A DNA stretch of 64,000 nucleotides. Source: Nyssa sinensis (Eukaryota > Streptophyta > Magnoliopsida > Cornales > Nyssaceae). Shown one piece after another: positions 1 through 12,800 of this stretch. The translations under genes and the position numbers were made by a program. How positions within the stretch are numbered: position 1 is the stretch's first letter; each line of letters starts with the position of its first letter. Location: NCBI GenBank assembly GCA_008638375.1, contig CM018043.1:59091510-59155509 (forward strand), in the 5' to 3' direction. The notes beneath the pieces were generated by a model, which had not been told where the DNA came from, searched no databases, and saw only the letters and a program-made list of their open reading frames with translations.

Positions 1-1443
1 GGTTGAAGCTTTGAAGAGTTGTAATAAGAATAAAGCTCTACGGCTTTTCTACAATTATGTTGGGAGTGTTGTGAGGTCATATGTTTTTGCAGTTATTAAG
101 AGGAATGTTCACTTTGGGTTGGTGAGGGAGCGAGGGTGAGATTTTGGGAGGACCTATGGTGTGGGGATAGGGTGCTAAAGAAGAAGTTCCCACATTTGTA
201 TAGTTTGGCTAGTCACAGGGATGCGGCAGTTGCAGATTATTCTTTTAGGGAGGGTAGGGAGGTGATGTGGAGTCTGTGTTTTAGAAGGAATTTCCACGAT
301 TGGGAGGTTAATAAGGTGGTGAGCTTGTTGCCTGTTGGAGGGTCTAAGTCGGTATAGAACAAATGTGGGTAGGGAAGATACTCTTGTGTGGACTCTTAAC
401 AATTAGGGGATATGTGGTGGAGATGGGTGGTAGAAGTTCAAGAATGATAAGAGGGGTTGGACCTCGAAAGAGACTTGCAATCCATATGGTTAGCCTTGTG
501 GAAGGGCATTAGGAACGAGTGAGATTCTCTAAATATTTGGCCTCTAAGATGGGGAGCAGTTCAAAGGTGAGTTTTTGGCATGGTCTGGTATGGGGAGGTT
601 CCATTGCAAGAGGCATTCCTAGATTTCTGCTCCATTGCTTCCAATAAGGAAGCCTTTGCTGCAGACTATGCTAGGCTCTCAGAGAGGGATATTGTGTGGG
701 AGCCGAAGTTTATCTAGGATGTGGAGGATTGGGAGCTGAAAACAGTGGATGAATTTTTTGAGCTTTTCTATAGAGTTATGCTTTTTTAGGGAGGAGGATT
801 CTTTGGGATGGAAGGTTGCAAGTAGTGGCATCTTTGATGTGAGATCTTTTTACTGAAGTCTTGTGTTGGGAGTGTCAGCTTTCCCTTTGAAGAATGCTTG
901 GTGAACAAAGTTACTTTCAAGGTTAGTTATCCCAAAAACAAAAACAAAAAAAGGTACCTCTCAAGGTGTTTTTTGTGTGGTTGGCCACTTTAGAGCCTAT
1001 TGTGATGTTGTAGTACCTGGGCTTGCTAGAGGGGAGAACTAAAACTAATTCGTAATTGTAATATGTGCAAAAGGGTGGAGGAAACAATTGATTGTAACAT
1101 TGACAAGGATCTTTGGAGTATATTGTTTTCTATTTCTAGGATTCAGTGGTCATGCCCTTGTCGAAAAAGAAAAAATCAGTGGTCATGCCTTGTTAAATTT
1201 TTCAGCCGCTTCTTGGGCGAAAGGTTGTCCTCACCATATGACTAAGAAGGCTTGGATGTCAGTCCTTTTTTGTCTTCTGTAAATGCATTGAAAGAGAGCA
1301 GAATATTGGTTTGTCTTGGATGGCAGCTGTGTGGTGGTGGTTTGGGGACTGACACTGGATGGTTGTGGGGTATTAGTGTAACAGTAGAATAGTTGAAGAA
1401 GAAGAAGAGGGGGGGGGGGGGGGTTGGGGAGCTTTTGGTGCAT
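1..1443 (+). mobile_element. Degenerate L1-type LINE 3' region (two overlapping remnants)
   Basis: Translated pieces match the region between the reverse transcriptase and the 3' zinc-binding (zf-RVT) domain of plant L1 LINEs. One piece lies at 136-357 (RFWEDLW, FPHLYSLA, FRRNFHDWEV). A second, similar piece lies at about 590-780 (SIASNKEAFAADYARL, EDWEL). A broken zinc-domain part follows to about 1280. Stops and shifts occur throughout, so this is a fossil. Because the same protein segment appears twice, two insertions or a duplication are present. It lies upstream of the kinase exon at 2355 on the same strand, so it probably fills the last intron of that gene. A run of about 14 G sits near 1411-1424. 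Confidence 0.75.
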
Positions 1444-2354
1444 TCTATTGTTCAGGGGGTCATCGTGACACTGTGCCTATAGTTCAGGTGGTGAGTGCAA
1501 TTTACCCCATAATAATAATTTGAAACCCAAAAAAGGCCAACAAATAAACAACTGATTTATGAATATTTCATTAACTCAAACTTCAAATCACTAAAACCAC
1601 ATGCATGCTCATTTTAAGTGGTTCAACATACTCCAATCAATCTGGTCACATAAAGAATGATTTTTTTATCAACTCTTTTGAGTTTTCTTGTGAGTAAAAT
1701 ATTCTGGGTTTCATGAATGCAAACAAAAAACAGCAGAAAGATTTAACTGATAGAACCCCTTGGCAGTCTTGCAGTTTATGACCTTGTATTCAAGTTGCCC
1801 CTCAGGAGGAGGTTAACTTTCCAAATATAACAGAGTTTCTAGAATTTATAATCAACCCTTGACATTCCAGTTTCTGCTGAAGGGAGACCAAGGGTAGTGC
1901 TAATATTGTCCGTGAAAAACTTCTGCCTCCGAATAATTACACCTATTGCAATTTTACATCTCTAGACGGACTCATCATTGACCTGAACAGTTAATCATTA
2001 AAACCACAAAAGTCTGGGTCACACCAGTGGTTCCATTTTATAAGCGTGATGATGCTTTAGGTATTACTGGTTTCTGTTTGCCCCATCTGATAGCACTCAG
2101 TACATCTCTATTCTGTGCCCTTAGTCAATGTCATTTATGGGTTGTTTTTTAGCCATTGTGGTCACCCTTGCACATTGCTATCTTGAGGTCAATTTGTCTT
2201 TATTTTCTGAATAATCAATCTCTAATTGTTGATTCCCCAGGTTAAAGTGGCTGGATTCATGCATTTTCCACTGTTACCCTGACATATTTTAATCTCATTT
2301 TTGCACGCTTGCTTGTTTGTCACTGAGAGCATTCTTTTAATTTATTGGTTTCAG

Positions 2355-2530
2355 TTGAAGACGCACTAGCACATCCCTACCTAACATCACTCCATGACAT
2401 CAGTGACGAGCCTATCTGCATGACTCCATTCAGCTTTGATTTTGAGCAGCATGCCCTGTCTGAGGAACAGATGAAAGAGCTGATTTACAGAGAGGCTCTT
2501 GCTTTTAACCCTGAATATCAGCATATGTGA
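2355..2530 (+). CDS. MPK6: Last exon of an MPK6-like mitogen-activated protein kinase (partial gene)
   Basis: The exon encodes the C-terminal end of a plant group A MAP kinase: [18 protein letters not shown], then [20 protein letters not shown] and [11 protein letters not shown], ending in TGA at 2528-2530. The wording fits MPK6 rather than MPK3 or MPK4, whose C-termini differ in the [19 protein letters not shown] stretch. MPK6 acts in phosphorylation cascades for immunity, stress and development; the kinase core and TEY loop would be in exons left of the window. An acceptor (TTTCAG, ending 2354) splits a valine codon (phase 1). No stop or shift is seen. The exon upstream is not visible, so a detached 3' fragment cannot be ruled out. 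The gene is convergent with the - strand gene ending at 4188. Confidence 0.85.
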
Positions 2531-2757
2531 AGAGTCATATGTGATTTAATATTTGTGGCCTTTAATCAGTGTGGTTTCCATGTTCTGTATGTTTGATGAT
2601 TGATTTCTTCTTGTATATACTATCCCAATTGGGATGGCTGGCTCTGAAATTGAAAATTCTGATAAATGGTTATAATTCGGGTACTGAAAACAATGGAAAT
2701 GATGTTTATTTGGATTGTGCTTTGCCTTTTATGGCTCTGTTTATGAGAGCCAAACAT

Positions 2758-2795
<38 letters not shown>

Positions 2796-3700
2796 CCCGG
2801 GGCACACATGCATCCTTCATCTTTGGCCACAGCAAATTGAAGTTTTGCGTGCATCTGCTTTGGCAGCAGAAGCTTCTTCATATCACACTGGGAAGCAATG
2901 AAGAATGACAGTTTTGAGTGTCTAATCCTTAAAATTCAAGCTATCAGCATGTTTGTGAATATGTGGAGAATGAGCATCTATTCTCCCAAGCAGTTAGTTT
3001 CTTTCGGCAGTCTTGTAACATAATGTCTTTTATTGAAGTCAAAACTATTCCTGCTCTGGAGGCCATGAATTCCCTCAATTCTTGTTTAAATGAAGCCCAA
3101 GAGAATGTTGCTTACCTAAAAAAGGAAACTAAGAAATGATACAATTTTAGTACAGGTTTTTCCAACAAAAAATGTTCCAGTACGTACGTCACATATTATA
3201 ACAATTAATTATTAAGTTATTTCATAATTTAATAATTTTCACTACAAAAATAGGTTTCTATATGCAATTTTTTTAATGACATTTTCTTTTTTTAATAAAA
3301 AATATATATGATATTCAATTTAAAACATTATAAACTCTTAATTTCTTTTTTTAATAAAAGTTATCTTAATATCATTATTTTTTCACTTACAATACTCTTT
3401 TAACTTCAATTATATTAAATTAATAAATATAGTTATCAAGGCATGTCTTGAATGAGATTTATATAATTAAATTTATAACTAATTTTTCTCTCTAGTAATT
3501 AATATTATAAAGAAAATTTTTGAAACAAGTATTATTAAGTAAAAAAATTATTAATTATCTATCATAAAACGAAATTAATTTCTTAAAATTTTATTAATTA
3601 TTAAATATTCATTACAAGAGGGTCAACTAGACTCTGCACTTGTATTTCTGTCTTCAGAATCCCCCAAAAAGATTTTAAAAAATACCTTCATCAACACATC
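2531..3700 (+). other. 3' UTR of the MPK6-like gene and AT-rich spacer
   Basis: After the kinase stop there is ordinary non-coding sequence to about 3100, with a (CT)n(CA)n microsatellite at about 2758-2797. From about 3180 to 3620 the DNA is strongly AT-rich with no coding signal. I see no gene here. Confidence 0.5.
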
Positions 3701-3704
3701 AAAA

Positions 3705-3828
3705 AAATATTTCACTGGTTAGGCAGTAGTCATCCCTGCACGGTTTAAATTCAAAGGTTTGATTCCCTTCCACCTTATTCCTTTTGTCATCAGCGCAGAA
3801 TTCCTGTGTATGTTTGTGTGCGTGTATG

Positions 3829-3894
<66 letters not shown>
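3705..3894 (+). mobile_element. Candidate tRNA-derived SINE ending in a GT/GA microsatellite
   Basis: An A-box-like stretch (actggttaggcagtag, about 3714-3729) is followed about 25 bases later by a B-box-like stretch (aggtttgattccc, 3755-3767). This is the spacing of an internal Pol III promoter. The element then runs into a (GT)n(GA)n tract at about 3833-3894. The A box is weak and no target-site duplication was identified, so this is tentative. Confidence 0.4.
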
Positions 3895-3897
<3 letters not shown>

Positions 3898-4187
3898 GCT
3901 TCCATTTTCTCTGCTCAAACAATAATTCTATCAATTCTCTTTCGAGTCCCTACAAATCCGCTGAACAACATAACGTGTTTACCCACACTTTCGACCTTGC
4001 TATTCTGAAAAACAAACAAAATGCAAAACTAGATTCTCATTTAAGAAAAATATAACAATTGTAACATTGTCACGGAGCGTATCAATATACCAAGGAATCA
4101 ACCATGAAGCCTATAGTCAATCTGCCTCATCTACTATATTAGGAAGAGGATTTGAAAGGTACGAGGTACGAAGTCTTCAACAAAAGA

Positions 4188-4928
4188 TCAGCTCTTTGTG
4201 TTCCCAAAGAATCTAGAAAGTGGCAGCGGACCACCAGTTTCACCATCACTGCTGTCAGAGTGCTTGGATCTTGACCTGTGCTTTCTTTCCTTCTTCCTTT
4301 TTTTAGACTTCAATTTTGATCGTCTTGAACCTCTCTCTTCATCATCACTACTAGAACATTCTGAGGATGAACTTGAGGAACTGAACTCAGAAGATCTCCT
4401 CGAATGCTGCAAAAGTAAGTTAACAACAAGGTGACTCAGGTTTGTTCTTAAAATAGATTTTATATGTGATTGTGTGACTGTTGTGTGTGAAGTGCAGAAC
4501 TGATGTGAAGTAAGCCAAAAGACTATATGGCTATTGAATAGCCGAAACTCTGAAAATTTTATGGCTCATCTTGGAAACCCAGTGATACAATCTTTTTCCT
4601 TTTTTCCCCCTCCCTTTCCACAAGTAAAACTGTAAAAGCCACCAAAACAATGTGAAGCTTATGACTTCAATTTCAAATAAAAACTTAGGATAAGGTCAGC
4701 CAACAGCTGTCTAACTTCAATGGTACCTGCCACCCCTTGAAGAAAAGGGAGGATTAATGTCAATTTGAGTCATAAATTCAATTTGTAAACCTTGTCCCCG
4801 AAAAAAAAAACCCCCCAATTTGTACAAGTTCATTGAGGCTAGCAAATGTAATCAAATTTCAAACGTGTCATTTTAGCTGCTCTAGAGGTGCAGTTGAGGA
4901 ACCTTCAAGTCATGGAAGTACAAGAAAA

Positions 4929-4959
<31 letters not shown>

Positions 4960-7900
4960 TTACTATTTTGTCTAGCAATAGCTCATTAAATAATGAGAAA
5001 TGGTAAAAAAAAAATGTAACCCAAGGGTTCATGACAAATGCATATACTTGTAAGAATAAGCAAAGATATGTTCTGTAGGGTTGGAAACCCAACAAATAGA
5101 ATCGTCACACAAAATAAAACAAAATAAAATAAGACAACAGACTGCATCAATCTACATGTTCTAGTAATGCCTCAGACCCAATAAAATTCAGGCTAATCCA
5201 GTTAAATGTGCAGGACGTGGTACCCAAAACATGACAACAATCATGTAAAATGAGATGCTGCTTCTTTTTCAACTGGCTAGTATTGGCTGTGTGGCTTCGT
5301 GTTATCCCTTAACCAAACTAGAAATAAAAATGAAAATGAAAATGTCAACTTTAAAATAATCAAAAACAGCAGCAAAGTTTCTTTCAATTAATTTTTATCC
5401 TCTGGCACATTTGGATGCTGTTGAAGTTCTTTTCCCACCATAACAGGTGCAGCCTCTAAAGCTTTTGGGTTTATAATTGGAGGAATGAACTAGCGAGTTT
5501 TATCCAAGACCTTTGTACTATTGCTTGTTCTTCAAGCTTGAGATGCGAAGGATGCCAGCATCATCCCATAACAACATAGAAGATACTTCTTGCATTCTTG
5601 TCTTGTAGTCTTGGCTTATTGGAAGATTTGATCATCAGGTAGGCTATGTTGAACAAATTCAGTGATGTTGTTGTAGAGCTTGAGGGATAGCAACAGGGGT
5701 GGGAGTTCCGGTTCTGTCGCTGTCGCATGCTGAAGCAATTAGGGTGTTGTTGATGGAGGGGCAATCGAAGGTGAGGGGAGGCTTTCCTGATGCTCGATAC
5801 TTGGTCTTTTCGGGTGGGCTGCTCTAGAAGTCTGAGAAGGAAGAGAGTTAGGAGGGTGATCGTTTTCGGCTTGCCTCTTCATTTATGGTGTTCCGGCTTC
5901 AAGCCATTGGAGATCTTTGTTGAGGCTATGTTGACGCCATAGTTGACAAAATCATACAATTTTTTATTTGAATTGTACTATTCTATATGGTACAAGCCCA
6001 AATAAAACCCAAATAACATAAAGTGGCTTCTCTTCAGTACTTCTACAAGCATAGTGAATTTGAGAAGAGTCCCAATGCTTCTTTATTGCATTAATTCCCA
6101 GGAAAGGTGGCATGGTGGACTTGAAAGATTTTTCAGCTTGGCAATTTTGCAAAGGTTTTGGATTTGCATCTTAGGAAGGTGATGAGCGGAACAATAAGGG
6201 AATCCAAAAACGCTTTTGTGGTGGATGCAGTGTTGATTACTGAGTGATTGGATTCTAGATTGAAGAGTAAGGATGAGGGGATATTTGTAAATTAGATGTA
6301 AAAAAGGTTTATGCGCACTGGGGATTTTTCCTCTGCGACCTGGAAAAGAAGGTTTTGGTCAGAGGTGGAGGAGTTTCTGCATATCTACGGTTAGATTCTC
6401 CGTTCTGATCATTGGGGTGCCGACGTGTTTCTTTTTTTTTTCCCTCCTTTTTTATTACTTTATCCCATTTGAGACTCAAACCGTCAGCCTCCTCTTTGAG
6501 ATGTGGAGGAGTTGCCACCAAAGCTAAGGCTTCTTTAGCAATTCAGGGGAACTAAAACAAGGAATCCACTCTCTCCTTTTCTCTTCATCATAGTGATGGG
6601 GGCTTTTAATGGTACAACGAGGAGAGCAATAGAGGCAAGATTTCTTTTCCAGGGCAGCCTATTCTCAATCGATGGAGGTGTCTCATTCACTTTTTGGTTT
6701 TTTGCTGATTATACAATGGTGTTCTGTCATGCAAAAGAAGATCAACTTTGTTACTTAAGATGCACTCTCTTATATTTCCAAAATGTTTCAGGACTAAATA
6801 TTAATTTTTTATTTCCAGAATGTTTCAGGACTAAATATTAATATGTCAAAGAGTAAGCTGATTCTAGTGGGGAAGGAGGAAGCGTGGATCAGTTGGCCAA
6901 CATCTTGTGGTGTAGCCTGGTCTCTCTCCCATCATCTTATTTGGGAGTCCCATTGGGCTTCACCTTAGAGCTACTTTGGTATGGGATGCGATGAGTGAGC
7001 ATTTTGAAGACACTTGCCAGAAGGAATAAGGCACAGTTGACCTTGATTAAAGGTATTTTGTTGAATTCTTAAACTTATTTCATGTCTTTGTTACCTTATC
7101 CTGCCTCAGTGGACAAAAAGATTAGATAAGTTACAGAGAGACTTTTTATGAGCTGGAATTGGAGACCACTTCGAATACCACTTGGTGGATTGAAAATTGG
7201 TTAGTTTCCCTTGCAAGAAAGAGGTTTGGGTATTAGAGATATGCAGATGTTTAATCAAGCTCTAACGAGAAAATGTTTATGGAAGTGTGGTATGGAAAGA
7301 AATAGTTTGTGTAGAAGAGTGGTGCAAAGAAAATATGGAAGTGAAATACGAGACTGGTTCTCTAAAGAGATCCAGATATCTTGCATGGTGAGAGTCTAGA
7401 AGAGTATTGGGAAAGAGTGATATGAGTTATCTAAGTATATTGTCTTGTGGGAGTTGAGGCGTGGAGGTAGGACCAATTTTCCCTAGAAAGCAATAAGGTG
7501 CATTAAAGTCCCCCCAAGTTTGGTAGTGAAATAGGAGATTGGTTCTCTAAAGAGATCCAGATATCTTACACGGTGGGACTTTAGAAGAGTAGTGGAGAAG
7601 AGTGCTACGAGTTTTCTAAGTATATTTTGTCTTGTGGGAGTTGAGGCGTGGAGGAAGGACCAATTTTCCTTAGAAAAACAACTTTGCCTTCTTGGGTGGA
7701 CGGCATTTTAGGCACACCAAATCAAAAAGGAGTACCCTGACTTACTGGAAGCAACACAATTCTATATGTCCAATAACATTTCTTACTTAAGCGATGTGGC
7801 ATTTCAGAAAATGGCTCCCACAGTCCCACCATGCTGTTACCACAGCCCACCGGACCGAGTACACTAAGAGTGCAAAGTACTACCCAGCATGGCCCGCACA

Positions 7901-9829
7901 CTACTAAGGGGACAAACTCTGATACCATATATAATGAACTCAGGCCATACTGCAAAAGGAGTACCCTGACTTTCAAGGGGCAATGCGGTGCAATATATGT
8001 CCAATAACACTTTCTTACCCATGTGTTATGAGATTCCGAAGAATGGCTCACACCACACTTCTGCTGAACCACTTTATTCTCACCAATGACTATCCACAAA
8101 CATATCTTTAAAGATACCCCAAGAGAAGGCAGATTATTGATAACTAGTGTTGTATGTGCAGAAGGACTGCAGAGAGCGTGAGTCATCTAATTGTTCAGTG
8201 GTGACGGAAATTGTGGAATCTTTTGTTTACTTCGTTTTGGAGTTTGTTGGGTGATGCCTTGTTCTGTGCAAGAGATGTTTACAAGTTGGGGACGGGCACT
8301 TGTTGCAAGGACGGCTAGAGAAGTGTGGTGGGTGTGAAAAGGGGGGGTGGTGATTCGGGCGAAACGGAAGGGTCCGAAGGGATGTGGTCTTTGGGGTTAC
8401 ATTAGAGGTGACTGGAGGAACTTCAAAGACAGAAGTAGCTTTGTTATCGGAATCGGTGGCAGGGTGAAGTTCTGGGACGATATTTGGAATGGGGATGAGT
8501 CGTTGAAGGTGAAATTTCCTAGGTTATACAGTTTGGCTAGCGACAAGGCGACTTGGGCTAGCGAGTGCATGGAGAGAATTGGGAATCAGCTTATCTGGAC
8601 TCCTCGCTTCAGGAGGGACTTTTTTGACTGGGAACTTGAAGAGGTGAGCTCTTTCCTTTGTCACATCAACAAGATCCAAGTTAAGGATGGTAGGGAGGAT
8701 AAAAGGGTTTGGATGCCAGATAAGAAATCTTTTTCTGTTAGCTCCTTCTACAAGAGCATGTTCGGCTCGGAAATCCCTCTTTTTCCTTGGAAGCTTATAT
8801 GGCACTGAAAAGCCCCCCCCTAAAGCTTCCTTTTTTGTTTGAGAAGCTTCTTGGAAAGCCATCTTAACTGTGGATAATTTGAAGAAAATAGGCTTTTTAT
8901 TGGCTAGCAGATGCTATCTTTGTAAGAATGATGAGGACAGGGTGATTCGCGTTCTCATCCACTGTCATCTGTCTTGGAACTGCTGGAATCTTGTTTTTGG
9001 CCTATTTGGCGTTTCTTGGGTTATGTCAGACTCAAGTCAAAAACCTCATGTTAGCTTGGGCAGGATGCAATCTTCCTAAAGAGACTAGGAGGATTTGGAG
9101 ACCGGCTCCAATTTGCCTTTTGTGGTGCATTTGGAGAGAAAGAAACAATAGTGTTTTTGAAGATCGAGAACTCTCAACTCCTTATTTTAAAGATGTCTTT
9201 TTGCGCTTGTTATTTTTTTTAGGCCAAAGAGGCCTTCCCTGTAAATGTTTCTTCTTTTGTAGATTTTTTGAGTTCTCTAAGACAGATGTAAGCTTTTGGA
9301 GTTTTTGCTCTTGTTGCCCTTCTTGGGCAACTTTTTCTATATACAACTCTTACTTATCAAAAAAAAAAGTGTGGTGTGTAGTCCCATTGTATTTATGGTG
9401 GTGTCTCTGAAAGGAATGGAATAGGTAGACATTTCATGGAATTGAATCCTCTATTTTTTCAATTAAGTTTACTATGTTAAGAACCATTTTTTGGGTTTGG
9501 GAGGGGGGGCTCTAGCTTTTTGTTGGATTCTTTTGTAAAGTTCCTTGTTGAGATGAGAGTAGAGCATTCTCTGTCTTGTTTTTATGTATACTTCCAGTGT
9601 CCATGTGCACCCCTACCTTTGGTGCCTTTATTGAAATTAATTATCCAAAAAATAAAGTCTTTCAAGTAAATCAACAAGAGGTGAAGGCATATGCTAGCAG
9701 AAACACAATGAACAACGTTATGAAACAAACATGAGATTCCATTTCATTTTCAAGGATGCCCTTAATACCTCACTTTATAAAGAGATTGTGAAACAGTCAG
9801 GACCCAGAAACAATTTTGACATTCAACTC

Positions 9830-9865
<36 letters not shown>

Positions 9866-12800
9866 TTGCAAAAATAGTGGAATGCCTGAAAATGGAATGA
9901 AGCCCACCAGGTTATTCATATGGAAACCCAATAGGATGCTCGTGTTGTCAAAAACAACATAAAATTCAAACTACCATCAGCTATGAAATACTTTCAGGCT
10001 TCAAAATTAGGATTACTTTTTTGCTGATCAATAAATCCCATGGACGGAGCCAGTGTGGGCCCGGGGGGGATCAATTGCCCCCCCCCCCCCCTTCTTCAAT
10101 TCTTCTTTTATTATTTACAATGTTTCTTATAGTTTTAAAAATACTTTCAAATATAACTCTTTAAATAATGTTTTTGCCCACCCCTAATTCTAAATTTTTT
10201 CAACACCTTACCCTTATTTTAATTTAATCTCTTCAATGAGATTTTATCAATTTTTTTCAATTTTTTTTGTATATTCTAAAATTAATTGTCTCTTTCTTTG
10301 GTTAGACTCTAAGAAGCACTGAACACTCTATTTTGGCTTACGTGTCCGTGTCGGACACAGACACTCTCAGGACACTTCCTAGACACGTGTCCTGGATACT
10401 TGAATCATGGATGTTGATGATTAAATAAAGAAATTCTTTAATTTTCATTTAATGGTAATGTTATTTTAATATCTTAATAATATTTGTTAAATTTGTATTT
10501 TTATGCTAAGTTTAATTGAAATAACATTAGATTTTTATTATATGGTCATATAAAAAATTTATAAATATTCAACGTGTCCCTAATGTGTCCGTGTCCTACT
10601 TTTTTGAGAAATAACGTGTCTGTGTCATGTCGTATCTGTGTCCCATATCCGTATCTGTGCTTCTTAGGTTAGACTTCTTGTTTAATTTGTTAGCTATCAA
10701 TTATTTTAATTTTTTTATCAAAAATATTATTAATCAATATTAAGTTTTTCTTCAAAGCTTCAATTTTACTCCCATCACAAGAACCACTTGCCTATAAAAA
10801 AATTTATACTTATTTAATTTTTAAATTTATAATCAAATATTTTCTTAACAAAGTTTGCACCTCCTAAACAACATTTCTGGCTCCGTCCTTGGGCAACATT
10901 TGGGTTACTAATGTGGCAACATTATAAAAAGGCTCAAACTATTCCCGCTACACCACAAATCTTTGGAAGGGCTCCACCCTATATAATGAAATTACAAAAT
11001 TACCCATGATAAAAATGAGTTTAATATTTATTGTGAATGTAAGGGGAAATTTAGTGATTTCCTTTTACAGGGTTGGAGCCCCTTATAGCCATTTGGGGAG
11101 TGCGAATAGCGCCCCCTATAAAATGCCAATTCCTTATCTTGCAAGATGAGGAAAGAGGATATTGTTTCCAATATGAAGTTCAGAATAAAAATAGTTTGGA
11201 ATAGAAAGTACCCAAGGCATCAATACTTGAAGAACCGATGGAGTCCAACTGCCAGCCCCAGGGCGTGTGGGTATGGTCTTAGTTAAGCCGTAGCAACATG
11301 ACAAAAACTCAAGTGCAAGAGAGAATTTTCCAACAACTCACCATTTATTTATTAGGCCTCAAAAGAATCAAGTTTTTCCATACCAAACTACATCATCTGA
11401 CATAAAGTCAATATGCATACTCTACAATCAAATTATACAAAGTGACACGCACCAGCTGTAGCGTTTCGTAAATTTAGAAAATATGAAAATGAATAAATAA
11501 TGGGTAATATTAATTTTTGCTTGATTGTAATAACTACAACATATAAAGAATGTAGGAAAAACTTGAATAATGAGATATGTATTCTATGTATATGTGTTTG
11601 GGAGTTAGTGTTTCTAACTAAACTTGAGTACTTGGACCTTGAAAAGTGTTATTGAGTGATTCCTTTGTTGTTATCGATATTGTTGAAATATGGAGAATGA
11701 ATATGATGTGGCTAGGAAAGTATACATGAAGTATGGAAGTTTTATGAGTGCAATGTGATAGATTTTTGAGTGAAAAACACAAGTTCTCAGGATGCTCGTT
11801 CGATACTAAGAAAGACTCGTTCGAATGAGTTTTCCAGTAGGTTTAGAGTGAATGCTTGTTTGATACTCTTCTATACTCATTCGAACGAAAGTGGCCTCGT
11901 CCTAACAGAGGCCTTTTCATTTACTTCACGCAAGAGGCGGCAAATAGCCTTTTTAAAAGGCACTTTTCTTCATCTTTTTCACTCTCTCTTCTCCAAACTC
12001 TCTCAAGCCAAAAGGAGAGCTAGGGTTTTGAAATTTCTAGGGTTTTCATGGGATTCCAAGTCACACAAACACTTCCTAGTACAAGGATTCATCCTTAGGA
12101 AGATTCTCATTGATTGGAAGTTAAGATTTTAAGAGATTTCATCAAGAATAAGAGGTAAAATTTAGGGTTTTCCATTTCTTCTTCTAATTCTTCAATTTTC
12201 TCACAGGTTTGGCTTGATAAACGATGTATTCATTTTCTTAGATGTGGGAGTAAGGATTAAGACTAGGGTTTGGAATCTCTCTCTCTCTACAACACAAATC
12301 CACCTTCTCTAAAGCCCTAAGATAGGGATCCTAACCTAGGTTGAAGGTTGTGTGTTTCATGAATACATGGTGCATTCCATTTGATTTTGTGACTTATCTC
12401 ATAAATGCTATATATCTATATTTTCATGCTTTGGACTATAAAGGAAGTGTTGAATGTCATATATCTATATTGATAGAATTATTGGATACTATGTATTTTT
12501 GTTTCTCATGCTTTGGATGAATGATAAAATTGTTGAATGCTATGAGATTGTGTTATCATTGTTGTGCTCTTGTGATGAACGATGAAATACTATTATTGGA
12601 TTATTGGATACTATGTATCTTTGTTTCTCATGCTTTGGATGAATGATAAAATTGTTGCATGCTATGAGATTGTGTTATCATTGTTGTGCTCTCGTGATGA
12701 ACGATGAAATACTATAATTCCTTAGCATGCTTGTAAATGAAATGGGAAAACATTGATTATGATGGGAAATATGAAATGGGAATGAATGATGAGAATATGG

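Larger units (their letters stand above)
6050..8330 (+). mobile_element. Degenerate L1-type LINE, split by a TRIM-like insertion
   Basis: The reverse-transcriptase part is recognisable at about 6060-6320 ([28 protein letters not shown]) and about 6695-6840, where the catalytic FADD box reads FADYT. The downstream domain follows at 7211-7399 ([23 protein letters not shown]), then a WTA box near 7690-7712. The zinc-domain tail resumes after the inserted element at about 8118-8330 (CCMCRR-like, then a broken tail). The segment at 6300-6690 and the many stops show decay. It lies antisense within intron 4 of the FAM133-like gene. Confidence 0.7.

Noticed and set aside
3759..4055. Open frames across the GT/GA microsatellite (98 aa on +, 68 and 71 aa on -)
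   Set aside because: Dipeptide-repeat proteins read from a microsatellite; no conserved sequence outside the repeat.
4188..4412. A stand-alone small SR-rich protein gene on the - strand
   Set aside because: The open frame begins at a splice acceptor (AG at 4408-4407) and joins in phase to the exon at 14880; it is the last exon of the FAM133-like gene.
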